Origin: JADJOY01 sp046331705 [NCBI: bacterium]
Lineage (GTDB): Bacteria > JADJOY01
DNA: 59,037 nucleotides
Direction: 5' to 3'
Assembly: GCA_046331705.1 (NCBI GenBank)
Contig: JAXLQJ010000046.1
Span: 1-59,037, forward strand
This document shows, one piece after another, positions 43,718-55,299 of this stretch. Position 1 is the first letter of the stretch. The number at the start of each line of letters is the position of its first letter. The position numbers and the translations under genes were made by a program. The notes under the pieces were generated by a model. The model saw nothing but the letters and a program-made list of their open reading frames with translations. It ran no database searches and was not told the origin of the DNA.

Positions 43718-46060
43718 ATGCGATTCTTCCGCAAGCTCCTGGTCGTGCTCGGGGTGTTCCTGTTCCTGACCACGCTGCTGAGCGCCATCGGGCTCTTCGC
43801 GCTCTACGGCTACGTGACCCGCGACCTGCCGAAGCTCATCAAGTTCGCCGACTATCGTCCGCCCGTGACCACCCGCGTGTACGCCGCGGACGGGTCGCTG
43901 CTCGGAGAGTTCTCGAAGGAGCACCGGCATTTCGTCACCCTCGACCAGATGCCGAAGGAGGTCGTGCAGGCATTCCTGGCAGCGGAAGACGCGGACTTCT
44001 ACAAGCACAAGGGCGTCGACCTGATGAGCATCGCGCGCGCGATGCTCGCGAACTTGAAGGCCGGCGAGGTGAAGCAGGGCGGTAGCACCATCACCCAGCA
44101 GGTGGTGAAGAGCTTGCTCTTGAGCCCCGAGCGCACCGTCGAGCGCAAGCTCAAGGAGTTCTGGCTCTCGTACCAGATCGAGAAGCGCCTCACCAAAGAC
44201 GAGATTCTCACGCTCTACCTGAATCAGATCTTCCTCGGGCACGGGGCCTACGGCGTGGGCGCCGCCTGGGAGTCCTACTTCGGCAAGCCGATCCAGGAGG
44301 CGACGTTGCTCGAGGCGAGCGTCATCGCCGGCTTGCCCAAGGCGCCCAGCCACTACAACCCGTTCCAGGATTTCGGCGCCGCCAAGCTCCGGCAGCGTTA
44401 CGTGCTCGATCAGATGGTCCGCAATGGCATGATCGCCGCGGACGAAGCCGAGAGCATCTACAAGCAGCCGGTGCCGCTCGCCCCCGCGAACGGACCGCCG
44501 ACCGCTTCTCCCGAGTTCCTCGAGCACGTGCGGCGCGCGCTCGTGGATCATTACGGCAACGACACGGTCCTCGAGCAGGGCCTGAGCGTCTACACGACGC
44601 TCGATCCCGCGTTCGAGTCGGCCGCGCGCGCGGCGGTACGCGAGGGGCTCGAATCCCTCGACAAGCACATGGGCTACCGCGGCGCGATCGAGCGGCTCAG
44701 CTGGGAGCGCGTCCCGGCGATGCTCGACAAGCTCAAGAGCCAGCCGGTCGAGATCGGCACGCGCATCAAGGGCATCGTCAAGAAGGTCGACGACGCCGCG
44801 GGCAAGGTGTGGGTGGATCTCGGGCCGACCGAGGGCGTGATCACGACCGAGCGCATGTCGTGGGCGCGGCCGCCCGACCCGGAGGTGGATTATCGGAATC
44901 GATCGCTTCGCCGCCCGTCGCAGGCGCTCGGCGTGGGCGACCTGATCTGGGTGCGGCCGACCGGTGAGATCGTCGAGGGCAAGCCCGTGGACCTCGATCT
45001 CGAACAGGTCCCGGAGGTCCAGGGCGCCCTGCTCGCGATCGATCCCGAGACCCGCGAGGTCAAGGCGATGGTGGCGGGCTACGACCCCGCCACCAGCCAG
45101 TTCAACCGGGCGATCCAGGCGCGTCGCCAGCCAGGCAGCGCGTTCAAGCCGGTGATCTACGCCACCGCGCTCGAGAACGGATTCACCCCCGCGACCATCG
45201 TGGTCGATGCACCGCTCGACGAGAGCGGCGAGTTCCGCTCGTTCGCCCAGGGCCCGTGGCGACCGCAGAACTACGATGGCGAGTTCAAGGGTCCCATGAC
45301 CGTGCGCGCCGCGCTCAAGGACTCGCGCAACATCCCCGCCATCAAGGTGCTCCGGCAGGTGGGACTCAAGAAGATGCACGCGATGGCCGCGCGGCTCGGC
45401 TTCGAGAGCCCCATGGTGGACAACCTGACGGCGGCGCTCGGCTCGGCCGACGTGACGCTCATCGAGGTGGTGAACGCCTACACCACGTTCGTGGCGGGCG
45501 GGGTGTACGCGAAGCCGCTCTTCATCAAGAAGGTCGAGGATCGCGACGGCAAGACGCTCGAGTACAACCAGGCGGAGGCGCGGCAGGCGATGAGCCCGTC
45601 GGTCGCGTACCTGATGACGTACCTGCTCACGCAGGTCATCCAGGACGGCACCGGCAAAGCGGCGCTCAGGCTGGGCCGCCCCGCGGCCGGCAAGACCGGC
45701 ACCACCAACGACTACACCGACGCTTGGTTCGTGGGCTACACACCGGACGTGGTGTGTGGCGTGTGGACTGGTCTCGACGACCACCACACCCTCGGCAGAG
45801 GCGAGACCGGCGGCAATGCGGCGCTGCCGATCTGGCTGCCCTTCATGCAAACCGTGCACGAGGGCAAGCCGGTGCGGCCGTTCAAGGTCCCCGGTGGTGT
45901 CACGCTGGCGCGCGTGGACGACTCGACGGGCATGCTCGCCGGGCCCGAATCGGAGGGGCGCGTCCTCGACATGCCGTTCGTCGCGGGCACCGAGCCCGCC
46001 GAGCGCCCGCCACTCGACAGCATCGGCGCCGAGACGCCCGACTTCTTCCGCCTCGACTGA
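43718..46060 (+). CDS. mrcA: Bifunctional penicillin-binding protein 1A
   Basis: The 780-residue protein has an N-terminal membrane anchor (KLLVVLGVFLFLTTLLSAIGLF). The glycosyltransferase domain begins at AAEDADFYKHKG with catalytic E90 and continues with GGSTITQQVVK and RKLKEFWLSYQIE. An OB-like insertion follows (about 345-425). The transpeptidase domain has S474xxK477 (GSAFKPVIYA), SRN, and K659-T-G (GKTGTTNDYTDAWF). It polymerises and cross-links peptidoglycan. Length and order are standard for class A enzymes. It is transcribed divergently from radC. Confidence 0.96.
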   Translation: MRFFRKLLVVLGVFLFLTTLLSAIGLFALYGYVTRDLPKLIKFADYRPPVTTRVYAADGSLLGEFSKEHRHFVTLDQMPKEVVQAFLAAEDADFYKHKGVDLMSIARAMLANLKAGEVKQGGSTITQQVVKSLLLSPERTVERKLKEFWLSYQIEKRLTKDEILTLYLNQIFLGHGAYGVGAAWESYFGKPIQEATLLEASVIAGLPKAPSHYNPFQDFGAAKLRQRYVLDQMVRNGMIAADEAESIYKQPVPLAPANGPPTASPEFLEHVRRALVDHYGNDTVLEQGLSVYTTLDPAFESAARAAVREGLESLDKHMGYRGAIERLSWERVPAMLDKLKSQPVEIGTRIKGIVKKVDDAAGKVWVDLGPTEGVITTERMSWARPPDPEVDYRNRSLRRPSQALGVGDLIWVRPTGEIVEGKPVDLDLEQVPEVQGALLAIDPETREVKAMVAGYDPATSQFNRAIQARRQPGSAFKPVIYATALENGFTPATIVVDAPLDESGEFRSFAQGPWRPQNYDGEFKGPMTVRAALKDSRNIPAIKVLRQVGLKKMHAMAARLGFESPMVDNLTAALGSADVTLIEVVNAYTTFVAGGVYAKPLFIKKVEDRDGKTLEYNQAEARQAMSPSVAYLMTYLLTQVIQDGTGKAALRLGRPAAGKTGTTNDYTDAWFVGYTPDVVCGVWTGLDDHHTLGRGETGGNAALPIWLPFMQTVHEGKPVRPFKVPGGVTLARVDDSTGMLAGPESEGRVLDMPFVAGTEPAERPPLDSIGAETPDFFRLD

Positions 46061-46258
46061 TCGACTGCCCGTTCGTGTGTCGAACGCGCGCTGCGCGCGC
46101 GGAGCGCGGTCCCTCGCCACGACGCCGGCGCCGGAGTCGTGAACCGTCGAACCGCCGCCGGTGCCAAGCGATTCGGGCCGCGTGGGCAGCGCGGCTGCCG
46201 AAAACGCGGCGCGCGCTCGCTACACTGCGCGCGTCGCGCATCGCAGCGGGAGGTGGGC

Positions 46259-47299
<1,041 letters not shown>

Positions 47300-47366
47300 G
47301 CAGTCTCGGTGCGGCGCGGTAATCTCGATCGCGAGTCGCGACGCAACGTTTCGCAATCGAGGTCCG

Positions 47367-47735
47367 ATGTTCGGTATTGGTACACCCGAGCTGCTCTTGA
47401 TCCTGGTCGTGGCCCTGATCTTCCTGGGGCCGCGCCGTCTGCCCGAGGTGGGCAAGGCGCTCGGCAAGGCGCTCGGCGAGCTCCGGCGCGCCAGCAACGA
47501 CCTGCGCGACTCGATCGAGCTCGAGACGCGGCGCTCGGAGCAGGCGGAGCGCGCCAACGCCGCGCGCGCGGCCATGCGCGAAGCACCGGTCGATCCAGCT
47601 CGCGCCGCGGCGGCTCCCGGCCCGGTCGTCTCCGACCCCGCTCCTCCCATCCAGACGATAACCCCTCAGGAGTCGAGGCCCCGTGGCGAGCCCGATCGCG
47701 AAGCTCCGGGAGATCCGAACGCCGCGGGATCCTAA
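47367..47735 (+). CDS. tatA: Twin-arginine translocase subunit TatA/TatB
   Basis: The 122-residue protein has the hallmark start MFGIGTPELLLILVVALIFL and the following GPRRLPEVGKALGKALGELR amphipathic helix. The rest is a charged, then Pro/Ala-rich tail. Phe-Gly after the membrane helix is replaced by LGP, as in TatB-like proteins and many TatA/B hybrids, so its exact class is open. No second TatA/B gene follows, and tatC overlaps it by 53 bases in another frame. Confidence 0.92.
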   Translation: MFGIGTPELLLILVVALIFLGPRRLPEVGKALGKALGELRRASNDLRDSIELETRRSEQAERANAARAAMREAPVDPARAAAAPGPVVSDPAPPIQTITPQESRPRGEPDREAPGDPNAAGS

Positions 47736-48498
47736 TCCCGAGCGGCTGATGCCGTTCACGGATCACCTCGAGGAGCTCAGGACTCGGCTGATTCGCGCGC
47801 TCCTCGGCTTGGCCGTGGGCTTCGCGATCTGTCTGCCGTTCCAGCGGCAGATCTTCCATCTGCTGATGCGGCCGCTGCTCGTCGCGCTCGGCAACGAGCC
47901 GATGATCGCGCTGGGCGTCGCCGATCTCTTCTGGACGTACCTGAAGGTGGCGCTGCTCGGTGGCCTGTTCCTCGCCTCGCCGTGGGTCTTCTACCAGCTC
48001 TGGGCCTTCCTCGCGCCCGGCCTGCACTCCCACGAGAAGAAGCTGGCGGTGCCGTTCATCGTCTCGACCACGTTCTTCTTCGTGGCTGGCGCCGCCTTCG
48101 GCTACTTCATGCTGATGCCCGTGGCGTTCGCCTATCTGCTGAGCTTCAGCGACGAGTACGTGCGTGCGACGCTCGACGTGCAGCGCAATTTCGGGTTTGC
48201 GTTGCAGCTTCTGATCGTGTTCGGATTGGTGTTCGAGCTGCCCGTCATCCTCACGCTGCTCGCGAAGCTGGGGATCGTGGACGCGGCGAAGCTGAGGCGG
48301 TTCCGCCGCTACTGGGTGGTGGTGGCGTTCGTCATCGGCGCGATCGCGACCCCCACGCCCGACGCCGTGACCCAGACGTTCGCGTCGCTGCCGCTGATCG
48401 TGCTCTACGAGGTGGGCATCTGGTCGGCGGGAGTGTTCGGGCGTAAGCCGTTGGACCTCGCGGTGGATGCCGCGCCGAACGAGACTCCGGGCGCGTGA
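47683..48498 (+). CDS. tatC: TatC, twin-arginine translocase core subunit
   Basis: From the GTG at 47683 (AGGAG lies 10 bases upstream) the protein is 271 residues. The family signature FTDHLEELRTRLIRAL is present, and six membrane helices follow, with FLAPGLHSHEKK and ATPTPDAVTQ in the usual loops. TatC binds the twin-arginine signal. An ATG at 47749 would give a shorter protein lacking the first 22 residues, but it has no ribosome binding site. The GTG start overlaps tatA by 53 bases. Confidence 0.95.
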   Translation: MASPIAKLREIRTPRDPNPERLMPFTDHLEELRTRLIRALLGLAVGFAICLPFQRQIFHLLMRPLLVALGNEPMIALGVADLFWTYLKVALLGGLFLASPWVFYQLWAFLAPGLHSHEKKLAVPFIVSTTFFFVAGAAFGYFMLMPVAFAYLLSFSDEYVRATLDVQRNFGFALQLLIVFGLVFELPVILTLLAKLGIVDAAKLRRFRRYWVVVAFVIGAIATPTPDAVTQTFASLPLIVLYEVGIWSAGVFGRKPLDLAVDAAPNETPGA

Positions 48499-48515
48499 GC
48501 GAGGGAGGGAACGCC

Positions 48516-51038
<2,523 letters not shown>

Positions 51039-51102
51039 GCGTGTTCGGGCCGAGGGAGCGCGTCGCTGCGCGCGCTCGCCGGTCGGCCGAGCGTGACGGA
51101 CG

Positions 51103-52023
51103 TCAGCGCGCCTTGGCGGCGCGCGCGGACCACGGGCCGGGGAAGCGCCAGCGCTCGGGGTCGCTGCCTTGGCGGCGTCGCAGGTCGCGGATGCCGCGCT
51201 CGACCGAGGCCCGCACCCGATCGCGCAGCGCGCTGCACGCGTCGTCGTCCTGCCAGGCACCGCGGTAACGCGTCGTCGCAATCGGACGCTGGAACTGGAA
51301 ATAGAGACGCTCGGGGCGCGGGATCGGTGTTGGTCCGATGCCGCGCACCAGCGGGAAGAGCATCTCTTCGATCGGCAACCTCGTCCGCGCCAGCAGCTTG
51401 CCGAGCGGCGAGCGCAGCACCAGGTTGGCGTCGGCGACGATGTCCCACGCGTCCTCGGCGCCGACTGCGGCGAACGGGATGATCGGCACCCGGTGACGGA
51501 TCGCCATGCGCGCGAAGCCGAGGCGGTTCTTCCACAACAGCTGGTAGCGTTCACCGCGGCGCTTGGCGACCTCGCGCCCTCCGCCCGGGAAGACCAGCAC
51601 GAACTCGCCAGCGTCGAAGAGCCGTGCGCAGTTCTCGCGGGTGCCTTCGACGGCGCCGAAGCGGCTCAGGAAGTCGCGCCACACCGGGATGCGGAAATGC
51701 GCGTGATGGCCGAGCGAGCGCGGCAGGATGCGGCGCGACTCCCAGAGTCCGAGGAAGAGCAGCGGCAGGTCGTAGACGCCCAGGATCGTATGGTTGCCGA
51801 CCAGCAGCGCCGGACCGCTCGTGGGCACGTGCTCGACGCCCAGCAGCAGCGGATGGGTGTACCAGGCGAGTGGTCGAAAGAGCTTGGCGAGGCGGCCGAT
51901 CTCGCGCGCCGAGGGCGCCGACCAGGCGGCTGGCGCGAGCGGCGGGCTCGCGGCGGGATGCGCGTTCGCGGCGGCGACGCGGGAGCCCGAGCGAGCGCGA
52001 TCGCGAGAGCGGAGAATCGGCAT
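51103..52023 (-). CDS. Acyltransferase of the DAGAT/PlsC superfamily
   Basis: The 306-residue protein has VGNHTILGVYDLPLL (N77/H78, with D85) and the motif FVLVFPGGGREVAK (141-154). The FPGGxRE block is characteristic of diacylglycerol/wax acyltransferase-like members. The His-Asp spacing is H-x6-D and not the H-x4-D of PlsC proper. It probably transfers acyl chains to lipids at the membrane. The first 40 residues are low complexity. It is 23 bases downstream of slt on the same strand. Substrate is inferred only. Confidence 0.83.
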   Translation of the reverse strand: MPILRSRDRARSGSRVAAANAHPAASPPLAPAAWSAPSAREIGRLAKLFRPLAWYTHPLLLGVEHVPTSGPALLVGNHTILGVYDLPLLFLGLWESRRILPRSLGHHAHFRIPVWRDFLSRFGAVEGTRENCARLFDAGEFVLVFPGGGREVAKRRGERYQLLWKNRLGFARMAIRHRVPIIPFAAVGAEDAWDIVADANLVLRSPLGKLLARTRLPIEEMLFPLVRGIGPTPIPRPERLYFQFQRPIATTRYRGAWQDDDACSALRDRVRASVERGIRDLRRRQGSDPERWRFPGPWSARAAKAR

Positions 52024-52046
52024 GGCGGGTCGGCGCGCCGGCGTGC

Positions 52047-54269
52047 TCAGCGCGATCCCAAGTAGACGTCGCGGTAGTTGAGCCAGTCGCGCACCACGTT
52101 GCGCACGTAGGCGCGGGTTTCCGAGTACGGGATGGTCTCGGCGAACGCGGAGCCCGCGAGCGTCGGATCGCGCGCGGTCCACCGGTCCACGGCTTCCTCG
52201 CCGGCGTTGTAACTCGCCACCGCGCGCTCGAGGTCGCCCTGGTAGCGCGCCAGCAGCGACGCGAGGTAGTGGCAGCCGAGGGTGAGGTTCACTCGCGGCT
52301 GGAAGAGATCGCCGACGTCGAAATCGTCGAGGCCGAGCTCGCGCGCCAGGCGGCGGGCGGTGGGCGGAATGATCTGCATGAGCCCACGCGCGTCCGCGGG
52401 AGAGTGAGCGCGCGGGTCGAACAGGCTCTCGTTCCGGATCAGCGCCGCCACCAGCAGTGGGTCGAGGCGATTCGCCGCCGACAGGCGCCGCAGGTGGTAC
52501 GGATAAGGCAGCGGGAAGAGGAAGCGATCGATCGGGCTTCCTGCCAACGCGTCCAGCGCCGGGCCATCGAGGCCGCCGCTGCGCGCCTTCTGCACTGCCC
52601 GGAGCGCTCGATTCGTGGCGCCCATCGAGGCATAGAATCGCGCCATCCAGATGCGCGTGGCGTCGTCGAGGTCGTCGCTCGCCTCGGCGGCGCGAAGCTC
52701 GGCGAAGGCGAGGTCGTCGAGCATGGCGTCGCTGAGCAAGCGTGCCCGTTCCAGGTGCTCGGCGACGGCGCCCGCGGACGGCGGCGGCGAGCCGAGCGCG
52801 AGAGCGTCCACGGCCGCGACCGGCGAGAGCGACGCCCAGAGCGGCTGGTCGCTTCCCGTGAGCGGTGTCGGATCGGGCCGCGTGCCCGTGATTCCCAGGC
52901 TCGCGAGCCGGCCGTAATAGCCGGTGCGGTCCTCGCGCTCGATGAGGTCGAGCAGCTGCCGTGCGCGCTCGCGCTGACCGTTGGCGGCGAGCGCCCGCGC
53001 GTGCCAGTAGCGGATGCGGCGCGCCACGTCGGGCGCGCGCGCCAGCGCCTGGGTCTGCTCGAAGGTCGCCAGCTGCTTGGCCGGCGGGTCGTGGCGATAG
53101 GCGAGCCAGGTCCAGCGCCACAGCGCGTCGGGCGCGCGGTCGCTGCCGGGATATTGCTTCACCAACCGCTGATAGAGCGTGGACGCGGCGGGCCAGGCGC
53201 GTGCTTCCTCCTGGATGCGGGCGCGCATGTAGAGGATCTCGTCCCGCATCGCCACGGGCGGCTCGCGCCGCTCGAGCTCGTCGAGCACCGCGACGGTCTC
53301 GCGATTCTGGCCGCGGTTCCAGAGGTGCTGGGCGAGGGTCATCGCCGCGACCAGGCCGGTGCGAGTGCGTGGGCTGGCGGCGATGATCGAGCGCAGCAGC
53401 TTCTCGCGTTCCTCGGCGCGCCCCGCACGCTTGAGCAACCCGGCGAGCTCGAGCTCGAGATCGAGCGCGTTCGGCGACCCCTCGTTGCCGCGCAGCACGT
53501 CGCGGACCAGTCCGATCGCCGCGGTGACCTCGCCCTCTTTCGCGAGTCGCTTTGCCTCGGTGCTCGCGGACTCGAGCGAGGGCCGCGGCACCAGCTCGGG
53601 ATGGGACGCGTCGAGGGTGGCGAGGGTCGCGCGGGCCTCGCGATCGGCGGGATCGAGTGGCCAGGTCTCGCGCAGCTCGATCAGGTAACGCCGCGCGTCG
53701 CCCGCGCGCTCGAGCTCGATCAGGCATTGGGCCAGCTCGAGTGTGGCGGGGGCGTCGACGGCGGCGGACGTGGAGCGTTCGCGGGCCAGCGCGAAGAGTG
53801 CCGTGGCCTGACCGCAATCGCCGGCCTGGCGCCGGATCCGGCCGAGCTCGAGGGCGGCGTCCCCGGCGATCAGGCTCGTGGGGTAGAGGCGCAGCAGCGT
53901 CTCGTAGCTCGTGGTGGCGTCGCGGTCGGCGCCCGTCTCGCGCTGCGCCCGCGCGAGGAAGAGCAGCGCGTAATCCCCGATCGTGCCGCGCTGTTGGGCG
54001 GCGGGTGCGAGCAGCTCGACGGCGCGGGCCGGGTCGCCGCTTCGCGCAGCGCGCACTCCGGCGGCGAAGCGGGCGAGGGCCTCGGGCGCGGGTTGGCCGG
54101 CGGGTGCCTGCGCCCAGCCCGGGATGGCGACCGCGAGCACGGCGCTCGCGGCGAGAGCGACGAGCGCGCAACGCCACCGCGCCGACACCGTCGCGTGTCC
54201 CGCGACGGCGCGTGAAGCGCTTCCGGCCGCCGCGTGCGAGCGACTCTCCGTCGTGGACGCGATAGCCAT
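52047..54269 (-). CDS. slt: Soluble lytic murein transglycosylase
   Basis: With the ATG at 54269 the protein is 740 residues. A hydrophobic export signal (CALVALAASAVLAVAIPGWAQA) ends near residue 55. A long helical superhelix of tetratricopeptide-like repeats follows. The C-terminal lytic domain has the catalytic glutamate in LIRNESLFDP, GLMQIIPPTARRLA, NLTLGCHYLASLL and AVASYNAGEEAVDRW. It cleaves glycan strands with 1,6-anhydro ends in the periplasm. The start is uncertain: an ATG at 54284 and a GTG at 54344 lie upstream, and a GTG at 54188 gives the best-shaped signal peptide. Confidence 0.92.
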   Translation of the reverse strand: MAIASTTESRSHAAAGSASRAVAGHATVSARWRCALVALAASAVLAVAIPGWAQAPAGQPAPEALARFAAGVRAARSGDPARAVELLAPAAQQRGTIGDYALLFLARAQRETGADRDATTSYETLLRLYPTSLIAGDAALELGRIRRQAGDCGQATALFALARERSTSAAVDAPATLELAQCLIELERAGDARRYLIELRETWPLDPADREARATLATLDASHPELVPRPSLESASTEAKRLAKEGEVTAAIGLVRDVLRGNEGSPNALDLELELAGLLKRAGRAEEREKLLRSIIAASPRTRTGLVAAMTLAQHLWNRGQNRETVAVLDELERREPPVAMRDEILYMRARIQEEARAWPAASTLYQRLVKQYPGSDRAPDALWRWTWLAYRHDPPAKQLATFEQTQALARAPDVARRIRYWHARALAANGQRERARQLLDLIEREDRTGYYGRLASLGITGTRPDPTPLTGSDQPLWASLSPVAAVDALALGSPPPSAGAVAEHLERARLLSDAMLDDLAFAELRAAEASDDLDDATRIWMARFYASMGATNRALRAVQKARSGGLDGPALDALAGSPIDRFLFPLPYPYHLRRLSAANRLDPLLVAALIRNESLFDPRAHSPADARGLMQIIPPTARRLARELGLDDFDVGDLFQPRVNLTLGCHYLASLLARYQGDLERAVASYNAGEEAVDRWTARDPTLAGSAFAETIPYSETRAYVRNVVRDWLNYRDVYLGSR

Positions 54270-54363
54270 CGCGGGAGAATGCATGCGCGCGAAGTTGGCG
54301 TTCGCTCGGAGCGATGACAAGGGCCCTTCCTCGAGACGGCGCACGCGCGCGACGGTGCGCGCC

Positions 54364-55140
54364 TCAGAAGTGCAGCGTGAGCGCCAGGCCCGTCGCCGCT
54401 TCGGGTGTACCCGGTCCAGTGCGGGGGGCGTCGAATGCGAGCGGGGCGAGCCCGGGGCTGGGCGGCGCGACCGCGCGATGGAACGCTTCGATGCCGTCGG
54501 CGAGGACGATGCCCACGTCGCGCCAGGTCGAGCGTGGCTGCGTCAGCAGGTACTCGCGAACCTGGTAGCGCACCTCGCCGAGCACGGCACCGGCCGTCGA
54601 CGTGAGCGCCAGATCGATGCCCGACGGCTGCTCCACCCAACCCTCGAACAGGAACTCCCACGCGAACGAGCCGACGGTGCTGAACGCGAACGCCGCCCAT
54701 GCCGGATAGTCGCGGTTTCGCGCCAGCAAGTACATCTCGGCGCCCATCTCGGGATGCAGCACCCAGTTGATGAGGTGACCGTCGCCGTCGGACCAGTCGG
54801 GAGCCAGGGTGAAGGCGTTCACGAAGTTGCGCATCGAGGGCGGCTCGGTGTTCGAGAACTCGGGGTCGACCATCGTCCCGCCCAGGATCACCGTGAACGA
54901 GGCGAGGGTCTCCAGGATCGGCACGCGCAGGCTGTTGCGCTCCGCTGGATAGGGAGCCGTGAGCCAGTAGGTGTCGAGATCCGTGCCCGCGGAATCGCTC
55001 GCCGGTTGCGTCGCGGTGGGGAGGAGGTCGATCGTCGTCTGGCGCTCGCCCGCCATGGCATTCCCCCGCCAGGCGAGCATCACCCATGCGAGCAACCAGG
55101 CGCGAACGGGTTGCAGGCGTGGTGCGAGCGGACGGGGCAT
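54364..55140 (-). CDS. DUF3943-like outer-membrane or periplasmic protein
   Basis: The 258-residue protein has a signal-like start (AWLLAWVMLAW, then NAMAGE). Its middle matches DUF3943: INWVLHPEMGAEMYLLARNR, FSTVGSFAWEFLFEGWVEQP and the PSGIDLALTSTAGAVLGEVRY stretch. Members are exported proteins of unknown function, probably membrane-associated in the outer envelope. No enzyme motif is visible. It lies on the same strand as slt and may share its promoter. Confidence 0.72.
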   Translation of the reverse strand: MPRPLAPRLQPVRAWLLAWVMLAWRGNAMAGERQTTIDLLPTATQPASDSAGTDLDTYWLTAPYPAERNSLRVPILETLASFTVILGGTMVDPEFSNTEPPSMRNFVNAFTLAPDWSDGDGHLINWVLHPEMGAEMYLLARNRDYPAWAAFAFSTVGSFAWEFLFEGWVEQPSGIDLALTSTAGAVLGEVRYQVREYLLTQPRSTWRDVGIVLADGIEAFHRAVAPPSPGLAPLAFDAPRTGPGTPEAATGLALTLHF

Positions 55141-55299
55141 GCGGTCGGGAAGCGGGCGAGGGGAGAGCGGGCGCTCGAGCGGGTCGGCGAATCCATTTCA
55201 AATAGCGCGTCGCTCGCCACGTGCTCAACCGGAGCAGCGCGAGCCGCGCTCGCGTCGGGTAGGATCGCGCCCCGAGCACGGGGAACGACGGAGGCGGGA

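Noticed and set aside
48495-48515. Kinase start at GTG 48495 overlapping tatC
   Set aside because: The GTG at 48516 has a Shine-Dalgarno sequence at ideal distance and still includes the whole zinc ribbon.
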